Shown here one piece after another: positions 32,467 to 44,917 of a stretch of 64,000 nt of DNA (within the stretch, counting starts at the first letter, position 1; the number at the start of each line of letters is the position of its first letter). A model generated the notes under the pieces. It did no database searches. It was not told the DNA's origin and worked only from the letters and a program-made list of their open reading frames with translations. Made by a program: the position numbers and the translations under genes. The stretch is taken from the NCBI GenBank assembly GCA_002197995.1, contig NGZR01000003.1, positions 3,844,001 through 3,908,000 on the forward strand, given 5' to 3'. Source of the stretch: Gaeumannomyces sp. JS-464 (lineage: Eukaryota > Ascomycota > Sordariomycetes > Magnaporthales > Magnaporthaceae).

Positions 32467-34824
32467 GTTTGGGGCGCTGGCGGATGCCGATTTTGTTTCG
32501 CCTCGGTTTGGTTTGATCTGTTTTGCACCAGCACGAATCGCCATCCCAGATTGGATTCACATTACCCCGTACCAAACGCTATCTTACCCAGTAGCCCCGT
32601 TTGCCTCGGTGCCATAGTCCTGGTCAAACACGGCTGAGGCATCCTCAGCTGTAAGCTGCCGGCGAGTTAGATGTCCTCTCACAAGCCCCCACGTTTCTCT
32701 AATGTGTAAACCGTTGCCCGTCGCCGCTGGGTGATCTGCGATATCGCAGCACTTGGGTCCACCCCGCCAATCCTCTTTGCCCTGTGCTTGCCCCGCGCCC
32801 CGTGCTCCACCATGCCCAACCCCAACTGTGCCTCCGACTCTCACGGCACGACCAGGAAGCGATTTGGGGGAGCATTGGAGGTATTTGGTGTTCCTTCCCC
32901 TTGTTTGTACGTAAAAGTAAATAATCGACGGTTTTTCTTTCTTTCGCAACACCACCCCAGTAACATACAGCCTATCATCTCATCTAACAAAGACTTGCCG
33001 TGCTCCGGCGGCTGGAAAAGGTGACAGATAAATTCAAGGGCAAAAAGACCGGCATGTCAAAATAAAGTTTCCCGCGCAATTCAGGCCGCAGTGATTGGGT
33101 GGCTGGCGGGCAGACCTTGAGACCTCCCTGTTTTCCGATCCAGACTTGTTCTAGGTTGTGTACTGTTTTTGGTGTGTGCGTCCCACGAGAGGGAGGACCA
33201 CTACCGCTCCTGCCTCTCTGAGCCCGCGCACTGTGTTGCTGGAGCCCACTTGCCGCTCCTTCCCTCACTGGTGCTCACCCGCCCGCTGGCGAGCGCCCCT
33301 TTCGCCGTCGGAAATCGGATCGGAAAAAGGCAGCCGCTCCGGGCAGCTGCTCGCGAGGCACTGCATATCCGCTGGTCGTACACCCGCTAGCTTCTTCTTC
33401 CCACCGACGTGGGGGTTTCCGCTTATACACGGGGAGCGCCAAAAGCGGATTGCAAATTGACCCCCACCGAGTCCCCTCCTCAGCCCAACATCCCATCCCA
33501 TTCATGTTCTTCCCCCCAAAACCGATATCCCATCCTAGCCCTGGTTTTGTGCGTCTGCATTACCCCCACAATAGGAAAAAAATACGCAAACGCTTGAGAA
33601 CGATCTGCAGGTCCAGCCATGATGTGTTTTTGTTTTTCCCCGAGTCTGCGTGCGGTGGCGCGGCCGGCCAATAGCGAGTGCTACGTCCAGCAGGATCGGA
33701 AAATTTCCGGGCGAAAAAGATGTCATCTTTACAAATGAATTCGGACCTGCCGGACGTCTTGATTTAAGCTAGTCCACAAATGGGAGTCGTGAGTGTGTGG
33801 GGAATGCCCGCAGGTATCCAGCCAGGCTGCCCTCGTTGCTGTGCATGGCTGACGCTTCCGTTCTGTAAAGGCTTCGCGGGCATGGTTGTCCGAGATGTGG
33901 CCGTGAAAACCGTGCGTCCACGCTGTCTTCCGCTGTGAGGCGGCCATGCTATTCTGGGCGCCCGTAGCTGAATGTCGTGGAAAGCCTGTTATCTCTGGCG
34001 GGCAGAGGCATGTAGCACAGCGTTGCTGCCCAGTGGGCTGCCGTCTTACTCTTTGCGTTGCCGAGAGCCGAACGAGGCGGCAACCCGGGTGTTAGTCGAC
34101 GAGTACGAAAAGGGAAGGGGAGAAAAGGGGTTTGTCTGCTCTTTTTTTTCTTTTTCTTTTTGAACGAGCAAGTCCGCCCTAAAACGGCGATAATGGGTAT
34201 GTCGTTGTGTGGCGCGTAGGTATGGTGCTTGTTCGTGCCATGGCCTTTTTGGATCCACGACAGCGAGCGCCTTAGGTGTTGTCGAAATATCTACTGCATG
34301 GTCCGATTGCTTAGGGCGATCGAACGACACCATTCCGTGAACACGTGGATTTCACTACGTGCATGCGAGCTGATGGCAAAAATATCCAGTCGCAGATGGC
34401 GAGTGGTTGCACGACGTCAAGTAGTATTCCTGGGCGCGTGTGCTCCGGGTTGGCCAAGTGCTGTGGTGCTAAGGAGGACCATTTTTTCTACCCACCGCAT
34501 GCTTGGTCCAAACGTGCTCGCTTCATTAGGATACCGAGGCAAACTCCAGCCAGAGCGCTTGTCAGTCGTGATTTTTCTCACAATGTACGCCTTGCCTCTC
34601 GTGATACCTGCTATCAAGCTAAGGTTGGCGTAAATCGGAAGTAGAGGGTCGTGATCGTCCGATTCCCAAATATGTATCCTAATCACTGGAGTAAAGAAAA
34701 AGCAAAAAAAAAAAAAAAAAGGCATGTTTTCGGCTCTGGGCCTTGTAGAAGTTACTCAAAATGTTTTTGTTTATCCGGAGGGCAACAGAAATTATCCCAA
34801 GTGAGTCGAAACGTGTACCGCATA
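32467..34824. other. Long intergenic region with no supported gene
   Basis: About 2.4 kb between the SDR gene and the aldolase gene. Short open frames on both strands lack motifs or splice logic. An A18 tract lies near 34705 and T-rich runs near 34142-34160. Likely promoter of the SDR and 3' flank of the aldolase. Confidence 0.45.
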
Positions 34825-35841
34825 TTATTTCTTGAGTGTCTGTTGTGCCTCAAGCTCCCGCTCACACCGCACCAGCTCCGTGAAACCATCAATCATCTTT
34901 GCAAGCGCGTCGCCCTCGGGGAGCGCGCACGGCCGGCGCGGCGGGCCGCCGTAGCCGCTGTACTTTTGCAGCGCGACCTTGACGCTGACGAAGCCGCCCT
35001 GGATGGCGACCCAGTCGCCCCTCGCGACGATGGCCTGCAGGGCGCGGGCCTCGTCGTGGCGGCCCTCGTCCCACAGCTTCATCAGCCTGACGCAGGCCAG
35101 CGGCGCCACGTTGGCGGTGCCGCCGATGATGCCCTGGCCGCCGACCGACAGGGTCTGGAGTGTGAAGTCGACGCTGCCGCCAAACGTCTGGAAGCCCGGC
35201 TTGGCGGCGGCGGCGATGCGGGCCAGCTTGCCCGTGTTGCCGCACGTGAGCTTGACGCCCGCGACGTTGGGGTGCTCGGCGATGGCCAGGACCGCGTCGC
35301 TACTGAGGTCGAGCCCCGCGCAGGCGCCCGGGAAGTTGTAGACCAGGACGGGGAGCGGCGAGGCGTCGGCCACGGTGCGGAAGTGGCCGAGGATGTGCGC
35401 CGTCGTCAGCAGCGAGCCGTAGTAGGCCGGCGGCAGCACGATGACGTAGTCGCCGCCCGATTCGGCCGCGTCGCGGCAGAGCTGGATCGCCTCGCGGGTG
35501 CTCTGGGCGCCGCAGCCGACAATCAGCGGCGCCGAGGAGCGGCCGGCGGTGTCGAGGGCGTCGCGGGTGGCACGGCTGATGAGCTTGCGCTCGTCCCGAT
35601 CCAGGTGGACGGCCTCGCCGTTGGAGCCCTGGACCACGATGCCGGCGATACCCGTCTTGGCGAGGCGGGTGGCGTGCGCCCGTGTCGTGTCCAGGTCGAG
35701 TGTCTCGTCTTCGTTGAAGAAAGCCACGGTAGGCACGTAGATGCCGCGGGTCAGCGGGCGAGCGCTACAGCCGTTGGCTCCGTTGGTGCCGTTTTGATGA
35801 GCACCATTGCCGTTGCTATCGCTTATGGCTGAGGGAGACAT
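34825..35841 (-). CDS. DHDPS-family aldolase (keto-deoxy sugar-acid / 4-hydroxy-2-oxoglutarate aldolase type)
   Basis: Class I Schiff-base aldolase of the dihydrodipicolinate synthase family, predicted to split a 2-keto-3-deoxy sugar acid into pyruvate and an aldehyde, as LGA1/GaaC does. Intronless, 338 residues. Seen: RGIYVPTVAFF at the strand-1 start, GSNGEA (equivalent to the TTGE loop), YVIVLPPAYYG, LVYNFPGACAG (the active-site Tyr in YNFPG), GVKLTCGN (Schiff-base Lys) and GGQGIIGGTANV. An Asn/Gly-rich N-terminal extension precedes the barrel. A second Met 16 codons upstream (35889) adds a short hydrophobic lead. The position beside dehydratase and dehydrogenase genes supports a sugar-acid role over lysine synthesis. 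Confidence 0.88.
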   Translation of the reverse strand: MSPSAISDSNGNGAHQNGTNGANGCSARPLTRGIYVPTVAFFNEDETLDLDTTRAHATRLAKTGIAGIVVQGSNGEAVHLDRDERKLISRATRDALDTAGRSSAPLIVGCGAQSTREAIQLCRDAAESGGDYVIVLPPAYYGSLLTTAHILGHFRTVADASPLPVLVYNFPGACAGLDLSSDAVLAIAEHPNVAGVKLTCGNTGKLARIAAAAKPGFQTFGGSVDFTLQTLSVGGQGIIGGTANVAPLACVRLMKLWDEGRHDEARALQAIVARGDWVAIQGGFVSVKVALQKYSGYGGPPRRPCALPEGDALAKMIDGFTELVRCERELEAQQTLKK

Positions 35842-38800
35842 TATGGATGTGGTTATTGTGTGGATGGATAGGAGAAATAAAGGAGCCACCGAGGCCTCGC
35901 GCCGTCTGGATACACCGGTGACAGTATGGGCTAGGTAGCGGGCGAGACGATGGGGGCTGTCTAGTAGATGGCGCTGAACAGGACAAAGGCGGACGCGTGT
36001 CGTGCGGGTATCGTGAAGGTTAAGATGTGTTTTAAACTGCTTTTTGGTTTGGCAGACAGGAAGTTACCAATATCCAAAAGGATAGGCAAAACAGCCTTTG
36101 TTCGGAAAAAAAGATTATGGATAGATGGGGGTCGACGATGGATGAGACGGATACGTGGGGTCAAAGCAAGAGGGAGCAGCCGACAGAAGTCCGATTAAAA
36201 GGACTCAATAATGCAGGAAAACGGTCAAGGAATCCCTGCCATCTCTGAGCTGTCGGTGGGAGGACGGATTAACTGGGGTTGGCAAGGCAGTAGCGTCGTG
36301 TCGTGCCCACCAGCGACGAGGGGGAAGACATACATGGAGAGTGCACACACAAGCACACATGTACTGTGACTGTGTACCAGCACTGAGAGCAACGGGCCTG
36401 CAGCTGTCTGGGTGGACCGAGGTCGCGGCGAGGTAGTCAGGGAATACAGGGTGACAGTGAAAGTGCCTCAACAGCGCATCGACCATTTGTGTCCCATTCG
36501 GAGCAAATATAGGCAGTCAGATCGCTGCCGAGTTGCATTAATACCCGCCAGAGAAGGATGACACTCGTGGGAACATATATGTGGCTCTCAACCTGCAGGA
36601 CATGCGGTGGTAGCGACAGCTTAGGGAAACTAGAAAGGGACGCGCTTGGCGACAAGCACAGAGGCTTGCGCACCCGCGCACACTGTCTTGTCTTTTGCAT
36701 TGAACGATGGGATGCTAGAGCGGGCCATGCGGAAGGTTTGTTCCTTCTTTGCCCTCCTTTCTTCCGCTGTCGTACTTTGTTCTTCTTCTTGTCAAGGCAA
36801 GGAAGCACACGCGTACACCTGGGCTCGGGGGTGTTGGAACAACACGAGCTGAAGGAGCACAGCCCACGCCCCAGCGGTGCAGGCGGGGCGATGGAGATTT
36901 GGGGGGCGACCAGGCTAGGCCGCCAGGGTGGCGGAGAGATGGAAACGCGGGGGTGTGTGTGGGCACCGACGGAGCACATGGTACGGACGGGAGAAGGTAG
37001 AAATGACAGAACATCAATGATGACTGCACTATGCGAATCCAGTAGCGGCGGCATACAGCGTGCCAGCAAGGCAGAGGGTTCCCAAAGCAGACAATTTCCC
37101 CGACGCTTGAAATGATGCACAGCCGTGTTTCCATGGACGGCCATCGTCCCGGAGGCCCTATTGGCCAGGCCAAGGCGGGCATCCTGTTGGTGTGTGGTGG
37201 TGGTGGGCAACGCAAGCCAAACCAAGGGCCATCCGTTTTGGTCAGCCCAAATGGCTCGGGGGAGCTGGGCATGACCCCACGGTTGGAAATCGAGCCGTTC
37301 ATGTGCGTTCGTTCCTCTGGTGTTTGCTTCGGCGATCGCCTCTGTGTTCCTGGATGCCCACATATATCGGCCCACTGGGTTCGGGGCTAGCCGACGATGT
37401 GAAAGGCACAGCGATTGACAGAAAAAGATGGAGGAGGCCGTTTGCTGGTGCAACGTGATACGGAAAGCAACGTGCGCGCTGGCGACTGCATGGCTGCCCT
37501 CGACGCGATTACTGCTGCTGGCGAGTGAGAGACGCCGCGGAAAAGCAACGTCAAATTTGCGAGTGCCCAGGCTCGGCGCAGGCCATCTTGCATTTGGACA
37601 GGTCCCGTCGATGCGAAGTCACAGCCCGCTGGAGCACAGGACCCCCACCACAGCGAGCGTACTGTGCGGCCCGGACGAGTTGGTTGGCTCAGCCTGCAAG
37701 TGCCCACACCACCCCCTCTCCCGTCGGGTGTTCCCCTCTTCGACCAGCCAATCCCTCCCATCTCGTGCGCCGACTTCTCCACACCGGGCAGACGACCGAC
37801 TACCAGATTCGATCGGAGTTGGATTGGGGTGCGTGGAGACGAATGAGGGGTGGCTGTGGGTGTCTTTCAGTTGGTTGGTTTGTCTCGGTACTTGCAACCA
37901 AGGGCTGAGCGCCTGGGGGCGAACACCAAAACCCCTCACTCGACCACGGCCCCTCCGCCTGCACAGAATCGGCATGCACAACCGCATCACAAAAACGAAG
38001 TTAGCTCGTTGTTCACATATTGTGTGCCAACATAGCTGACTGTGTGCCTGCGCGTGTGTGCATGTGCTACTTTGCCGATATCTAGGTAGTCTGGATGGCC
38101 GTGTCCGGGGCACCGGCATTACCCACAACCCGCCGCCAGCAATGCGCCAGCAAGGCACAGATTTTGCGTCAGGTGCCCTCTCGGTGGTGGGGTCTATGTA
38201 TCATGTATCTAGGAAGCCAAAGTGAGGGAGGGGTCACCCCGGATCGCCCATGACACTTCGTAAAGTCGGTGCAGGTTCTCCATTGCTGCCTCGGCCTGTG
38301 ATGCCAACGCTGCGGCTCCATACCGGATGCGTATTCCATACACAGAAACGCGGGGGTTGATTTCCAGCTCTCCAGCCGTGTTTTGAGACGCACTCGAGAA
38401 CAGCGGCGTGGTCTGACATTGCCGTCGATCACCCCATGCTGGGACCCGTGGGATTGACTGGAGGACGGCGGGACACATCGTAGTAGTGTGCGGCAGAGGC
38501 AGAACTGCGGCGGAGATCGGACTAGATAGAGTACATAGATACAGTACCAGAACCGTGGATCTCCACGCCTGCCATGCATGCGCCCAGCCTGGCCGGTCAG
38601 ACGGCCTCCACCACTGTCCGTCGCCCGCTCCCCGCAGTACATAGTCGTCTCCCCAAAAGGGACAACTTACGTAAAGAGGCGACGATGCCGCAGAGAACCA
38701 AGGCTCATACTACCTGCCTAGAGGCCCATGGCAACGTAGGCTCGTTCTAGACCCTATGGCCATGTCCCCCGGTCCCCACATCAAACTGCTGGATTTGGGC

Positions 38801-39122
38801 ATGTAGCCGACACTCCAAACAGCAGCCAACACCGACCGAATAGCCATGAATTCAAGGTCACGCCATCACGCCTCCCCAAAAGCGTAAGGCTTGCGGCGGA
38901 CCAAGGTCGGAAAGGGAGATAGGGTAGTTGTTTGGCTTGGTAAACGTGTAGTCTTTGTGCACAAAAGTCGTTTTTGAACGAGCTCAGTTGCCGTGTCCTA
39001 ACTGTGTGACATTTCCCACCTCGGGTGAGATCGTGTCGACATCAATGGCCTGACTGACTTTAGCAACGCGGCTAGCTATCACTCTACTACTATCTTGCGA
39101 TCTTTTCTACCAGATGCCGTAA
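35842..39122. other. Very long intergenic region
   Basis: About 3.3 kb with no supported protein gene. A 338-codon minus-strand open frame (36437-37453) has low-complexity, Ser/Pro/Cys-rich composition and no motif. Many pyrimidine-rich and TG-rich stretches suggest long regulatory or untranslated sequence, possibly the leader of the downstream DUF3716 gene or of the aldolase gene. Confidence 0.45.
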
Positions 39123-40345
39123 ATGGATCTCCAACGGGAACTTGCTCGCTTGGCACTCCAGCGGCTGCAAAACCCCCAAAATGTGCAAAACTACACGAAC
39201 CACGAAGCATATACGAACGGAAATACCAGAGCGCCACCTGCCAGGGACCTAAATCAACCGCAGCACCAGTATCGTATCTCTTCGGATAACGCACGGGGGC
39301 GGCGGGCATCAGTGTCGAGCACCGCCGCCGACGACGACCAAGACGCCTCGGATGCAGAAAGTGACTCGAGCATGTGCCTGGAGCGCCCCCCGCCGGGCCG
39401 CGACGAGAGCCCGGACGGCTACGAGATGCGGTCGCGCTACTGGGAGGCCATGGGCGTGCTCAACCGCTCCATGGCGCAGAGCGACCCGGCCCTGTACGTG
39501 TGCGACTCGGTCTGCCTGCCGCCTCCCGGGATCCCGCGCACCGACGCCGTCCGGGCCCTGGGCGCGCTGCCCATCCGCCGCGCCTGGCGCCGCCGCCGCC
39601 GCCGCGAGCAGCCGCCCGACCTCGGCTGCCCCGCCGTCGTCGAGGCCATCATGATCTACGAGCGTGGTGCTGTGGCGCAGGACCCGGGTCGCCGCTGCGC
39701 GCGCTGCCGGCGCGGCGAGGGCCCGTCGCCCGGCTGTGTGGTCCTGGAGGGGACTGGTGGGTTGGTGCCGGGCCTTGCAGCAACTGCGTGTACGACCAAG
39801 TGGCGCCGTCGTGTGATGCGGGCCGTGCTTTTTTGCCGCCGCCCCCACCATCGCAAGCGCCGGCACTTCCAGCAGCAGCGCCCGGGGCTGGCGGCGGCGG
39901 CGGGGGTCGCAGCTACTCTCCTGAGACGCGCATGATATCCGCCGAGCTGAGCGGCAAGGCGACCAAGGAGGACCTGGAGGCCGTGTGGAAGGTCATAGCC
40001 GAGGTTATCGAGCGGCGGCCGCGGGTTGTTGAGGAGGGGACCACGGCTGCGGCCGCCGACCAGCTGCTGCGCGTCGAGGGCCACAGCGACAGGGGAAACA
40101 GCCCCGCGGCGCGGGCCCGCATGGTCGAGGACGCTGCTTTGCTGGTCGTGCGGGCAGCTGACGAATGGGGCCACATCGTCAAGGAGCGCGGGCCGGTGAG
40201 CTCGAGTGCCGCTGAAAAGGATGTACCGAAACTGGTCGAGCGATCCAAGAGGATCAAGGAGGCAGCTGCCAAGGTGGCTAGAGCTGCGGGTGGGCTGGCT
40301 GAAAGGATGGAGGCAGCACCTGGGAGACCACGGAACTCCGTTTGA
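39123..40345 (+). CDS. DUF3716-type Cys-rich protein, frame broken once
   Basis: Hypothetical fungal protein of about 407 residues. The N-terminal third is Gln/Asn-rich, then acidic (ADDDQDASDAESDSS). The core carries the paired-cysteine DUF3716 motif RRCARCRRGEGPSPGCVV, then GPCSNCVYDQVAPSC, with the two halves in different frames. One base is missing near 39751 (GGAGGGGAC). After it the frame continues through a Pro/Ala/Gly-rich linker (AFLPPPPPSQAPALP) and a helical C-terminal domain (KATKEDLEAVWKVIAEVIE) to the stop at 40343-40345. DUF3716 proteins are lineage-expanded with unknown role, possibly metal-binding. The start follows a clear ATG (39123). Confidence 0.75.
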
Positions 40346-40537
40346 AGGTTGAGGGCCAAAAGTTAAACGACAGCAAAATGGTGGGATTTTGGTCCATGGC
40401 TGGAGAGAGAGGCGAGTAGGAGAACCGAGATGCAGAACGAAACATCTGCGAGGGGGCAACGGACCAAAATACGCAAATAAAAGCAACACATCACACAAAA
40501 AGCTACCCAAAACCTTCTTAAAATATGCACATATACT

Positions 40538-43500
40538 TTATTCCACTTTCTTCGCCCTCCAGCTCTCGACGCATTTGCGAATCAGCCCTGATCCAATAAC
40601 GTCAAACCGGCCCGCAACGGCGTCACTCCGTCGCTCAGTCCTCTCCGTCTCAAACACAAGACCCTTGCGGCCGGGCAGGTCGTTGTCGTACTTGCCCGTG
40701 AAGAAGTCGAGCAGCTTCAGCGTCGGGTTCCGCGCCGGGTCCTCGCCCCTTTCGGCCGCTGCCCGCAGTCGCGCCACCCACTCGCGCTGCCCGACCTCCT
40801 CGAACTCGAGGCCGGCCTCCCGCAGCGCAGGCAGCAGCTCCGAGGTCCAGTCGAAGATGCGCGGGTTGAGGACGTGGTAGACGACGTGGCCCGGGTCCTC
40901 ACGCTTCGTGTGCGCATCCCCATCAGCAGCCTCAAACGACGAGGCGAACGGCTCGGTGGCCCCACTAAGCTCGATGACGGCGCGGGCGCACACGTCCACG
41001 GGGATCCAGCTGGGACGCTCGTCCAGGCGCGGCAGCGCCCCCATGGTCTCGGCGGCCTGCATCATGAGCGGGATGGCCTCGGTGGCGTTCCACCGCCCCT
41101 CGCGCGAGTCGCCGACGACCTGGCCGGCGCGGAGCACGCGCGGGGCCGGGGCCGAGGGCGGCCAGGCCTCCTCGGCGGCGCGGCGCACGACGTGCTCGGC
41201 GACCCACTTGGAGCGCGCGTAGCCCATGCCCTGGGCATGGCGCGGGTCCGCCACGAAGGACTCGGCGACGCGGGCGGGCAGCGGCGTGCCGGCGGCGGCC
41301 GAGACGGACGACACAAAGGAGAAGCGCGCGGGGCGCGCGAAGGGCACCGACAGCGCCAGGCGGAGCAGGTTGCGCACGCCGGCGATGTGCACGGGCGCGA
41401 ATGAGCGCACGCCGAGGTTGAAGTTGACGGCCCAGGCGACGTGCAGGATGGACGTGACGGACGCACGGAGCTGGGCGTAGGTGTCGGCGTCGAGGCCGAG
41501 GTCCGCCTCGCGGGACAGGTCGGCGGGCAGCGCGAGCACCTTTGCGGCCTGGGCCGGGGTGAGGACCCCGCCCAGGCCGCGGTCAGAAAGTGAGCCGAAG
41601 ACGCGGGAGGCGGCGGCCGCAGCGTTCGGGCGCGCACGAGACAGTAGACCTGCCTGACGTGAGGCAGGGCGAGCAGTTGCGAGAGGATGTGCGCTCCCAG
41701 CGAGCCGGTGGCGCCCGTCAACAGCACCACGTCGCCGTCAGGGGCCTGGTCTCCGGGGACGAATGGCTTGAATTCGCCGTACTCCAGCACCAAGTCGCGC
41801 ATGACGGCCGCGGCCTCCTCCTCCGGCGTCAGTGCTGCTACGGCGGGTTGCGAGGCAGGTCTTACGAGCGACGCCAGGTGCTTTGCCAGTTGCTGCGCCG
41901 AAGGGTGCTCAAACATGACGTTCTGGCCCAGCACAGCCCCGCCGAGATCCAGCTGTCGCATCATGTGTCCCCTTGCCATGATGGCTTGGAGGCTATCCAT
42001 GCCGGCGTTGAAAAAGTCCGTCTCTGGTCCAATATTCTTCAGCCCGAGCCGCTCGTGGATCAGGTTGAGGAGGTATGGCTCCCAGTCCTCGACGCCAATG
42101 TGTTTCTTTCCATTGACAGCGGCCTGTGTCATGGAAGGACCACCCTCAAATCTGACATAGAGGGCGTCAATGAGGCTCGCAAAGCGCGTGTACGACGCAG
42201 CGCGGATGATTGTGCCTTTGTCGGTACGCGGGTATTCGGCGTCGACGCCCAACACTTGGACCATGTCGCGGTCGATCTGACTGAACTTCTCCGCGCCCTC
42301 GTTTGCGCTCTGGATGGTGGGCCAAATTGCGTCCAGATACTGCTCGTGGCTCCACTCCCTCGGCACATTCTCGCTCCTGATGACGATCAGCCCGGGAAAC
42401 GCGCGGCCGGCCCCGAAGACGAGGCACTCCTGCACCCGCTCGTCGAGGCGGATGCGGTTCTCCATCGGAACCGGGAGCACTTTCTCGCCGTTGACTAGTG
42501 TCAGGCGGTCGTCCAGCCGTCCTACGTGCTTCCACGCATCCTCCAGGGTTGGGTGCTTTTCGAAAGTGTCGCGAGTCCTGTAAGAGTTGGGCGCCGGCGT
42601 GTCGCTGTTGGACATGACTTTTGACGGGAGGCCGTCGAGCACTATAAGCTCGTACATGCCCTCGCCTATGGGCTCCATTACCAGGTAGGGTTTTGCGCTA
42701 GGGAGCGGCCGTAGCCAGTTCCATGTCTTGTCGGTGGCCAAATCACGCGTAGACAACATGAGCTGGCCCATTTCCGTCCTAGGAGGAAAAAAAAAGTGTT
42801 AATGGACGAACACCAGCTTTTCTCGCAAATGGCAGGATATGGGTTGAGGGTACGTACTGTCCATAGTGTGCTATCAGGGGCACTCCGTTGTCTACCAACA
42901 GGTCTCCCAGATCATCTGGGCACCCGCTACCAGCAAAGACGACAGCTTTGCATCTGGCCAGAGCGCGGATGCCCTCCTCGGTCTCGGCAAGGATTTTAAG
43001 CACGTAAGGTACGCAGTTGAAGGACTGCGGATCAACCGCCCGCATTGCCTCGAGCATGTTGGCGTTGGTGATGGGTATGGCGGCATTGTAGAGGGCCGTC
43101 CGCTTGCCCGCCACGATGCCCCTGAAAGTGGTCGAGAGGCCGCTGTTGTGGAAGAGCGGCAGCGTCACGAACGCGCGCATGCCGCTGCCTACCTGATAGT
43201 TGCTCAGGCATGCTCGGTGGGACTGGAATATGGGTTTGGGGAGCCCCGTGCTCCCAGAAGAATGGACGATGAAGGAGCAAACGCTAGACTGGTCCTCAAA
43301 CTCGGTTTGCTTCTCGAATCGCGGCGTGGTTGAAGGTAGGCCGTAGATAGCCTTGGGCACGATATCGAACGTCTCCAATTCGCGGCCCGTGCCGTGGATG
43401 TTTCTGACGGTGTCGGCATATCTGGAGGTTGTGAGCATCCGGAAGCAGTCGCACTTGTCCAGAAGTGAGACGTAGGCCTCCGTGTGTAAGCGAGTGGACA

Positions 43501-44077
43501 AAAATAGAACAGCAAAGCCCATGCGTGTCAGGGCCAAGATGGTGATGGCGTAATCGAGGTCAGAATGGCCAAGCAGTGCTACCACCTCGCTCTTGGAGCT
43601 CTTCCGCTCCTATAAAATCACAACATGATGCTGTTAATCAGGGCAGGGGGATTTTAGTGGAAGGATTAGTGTGCAACAAGAACGCACCTTTGGCACCAGA
43701 CCCAGCCTAGTGAGTTCCTTAGCAGCCTCATCCGCGAATATGTCCAGATCGCGCGCGGTGTACTCTACCCAGTCGGCGCATCTGACGGGCGAGCTGGGGT
43801 AGGTGATCAGGGCTGCATCTGGAATGGTAGATGACCGCTCCCTGATCAGATCATCAACGCAGCTCAGGTGAGCTGTGCTGGTGTGCGGCATGGTCTTGCT
43901 TGACCCATTGGTCATGTTGAATGGCGCCGGCACCGCATGAACACCATTGGTTGCTGCCTTTGGTGAGGGATGGTCCTCTCCCTGAACTTCAATATGTGCA
44001 CATGCAACCCCGTTGGTCTTGGCGTGAGGAGGCACCCCGTTCTCCACGAGGGCCAGCTCCATGAGAGTGCCCGGCAT
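40538..44077 (-). CDS. NRPS-like A-T-R protein (adenylation, carrier, thioester reductase)
   Basis: Predicted to activate an aryl or alkyl carboxylic acid, load it on a carrier protein and release it reductively as aldehyde or alcohol. Exons 44077-43688, 43609-42858 and 42778-40538, about 1127 residues in all. A domain: HSSGSTGLPKP (A3) near residue 246, AHYGQTEMG (A5) rebuilt across the second intron, and PRTDKGTI. Carrier domain: DFFNAGMDSLQAI near residue 635. Reductase domain: VVLLTGATGSLGAHI near residue 728, with YARSKW (YxxxK) downstream. One base is missing near 41636 inside the reductase; the frame then runs clean to the stop. There is no condensation domain. It is divergent from the AKR gene with an 840-base shared promoter, so coregulation is plausible. 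Confidence 0.88.
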
Positions 44078-44917
44078 GGCGGAAGGAAGCTGTCGAGGAA
44101 ACCGTAGGTAACGCTTCTATGAAGGCCACTTGGACTTTGGCTTGTGACTCTTGAGGATTGTAGTGCCGCAAGCTCCGAGCTGATGTGATCCAGCAAAAAG
44201 GCACTGTGAAACGGGAGATATACAAAGCCGAAAGACAATTGCTTGACGACTCTGTCATTTGTAGAGTACACCAATGCAATACTCTCCGATGGCACCCGAG
44301 AAAAAACTGTCACCCGGCGAGCTGTGACCTAATCGGCCTGGGATAGACGCCCCAGATCTTGGCATGCCATATCGACCGGGTCGGGGCCGAAGAAAGATTC
44401 TCCAGCCCGCGGCTTGATCGCCACATTGGGGCTTGGGATGCTTCCATCTCATGGCGGGAAATTTCCCATGGAGGCTGTGGTAGGGACTCCGATACTTGGA
44501 AAGGATGGCCGTCGTCGGAAACGTTAACAGGGTCTGCATCGGAAAAGCAAGGCCTGTGGGGTTCAATAACTTTCAACCCCAACGTTGCGGGGATCTGACT
44601 CTTTCCGCGCTGTGCTAATCGCCGGCGCGGGGAGAGGCCTGTCAGTCCCACATGAGACGCCCAATGTTTCCCGGATTGCATCGGCTGCGGGGTTGCTCCA
44701 GAAAGGACCGAGCTATGATATAGCCGTAAGGGGCTGGCCGTGAAGCGGGCTTGCCCAAGGTTTCTAGTCGCCGGCTACCGGCCCGAACTCGCCCGAGAAA
44801 GCGAGCAAGAACACTTCCAGTTGGAGTCATATGTCCCACGATACCTGCTCTTTGCTGTCGCTTTGAAGGGTTTGACCTGTTAACAAGTTGACGGGCTAGG
44901 AATACTTGCATCACACC
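44078..44917. promoter_or_regulatory. Bidirectional promoter region between NRPS-like and AKR genes
   Basis: An 840-base gap between two divergent start codons. It holds several CGG/CCG triplets (for example around 44615-44640 and 44768-44800), the core bound by Zn2Cys6 regulators such as the one encoded at 46.9-49.9 kb. Binding is inferred, not shown. Confidence 0.4.

Noticed and set aside
32467..34824. Possible small genes between the SDR and aldolase
   Set aside because: All frames are under 140 codons, lack conserved motifs and differ in composition from neighbouring coding sequence.
34651..35832. 393-codon open frame opposite the aldolase
   Set aside because: Antisense shadow; composition is Val/Ala/Arg/Gly-rich with no motif, while the minus strand shows the full DHDPS signature.
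36437..37453. 338-codon open frame on the minus strand
   Set aside because: Low-complexity composition, many Cys/Pro/Ser runs, no domain motif, no splice logic and competing frames on the other strand; probably chance.
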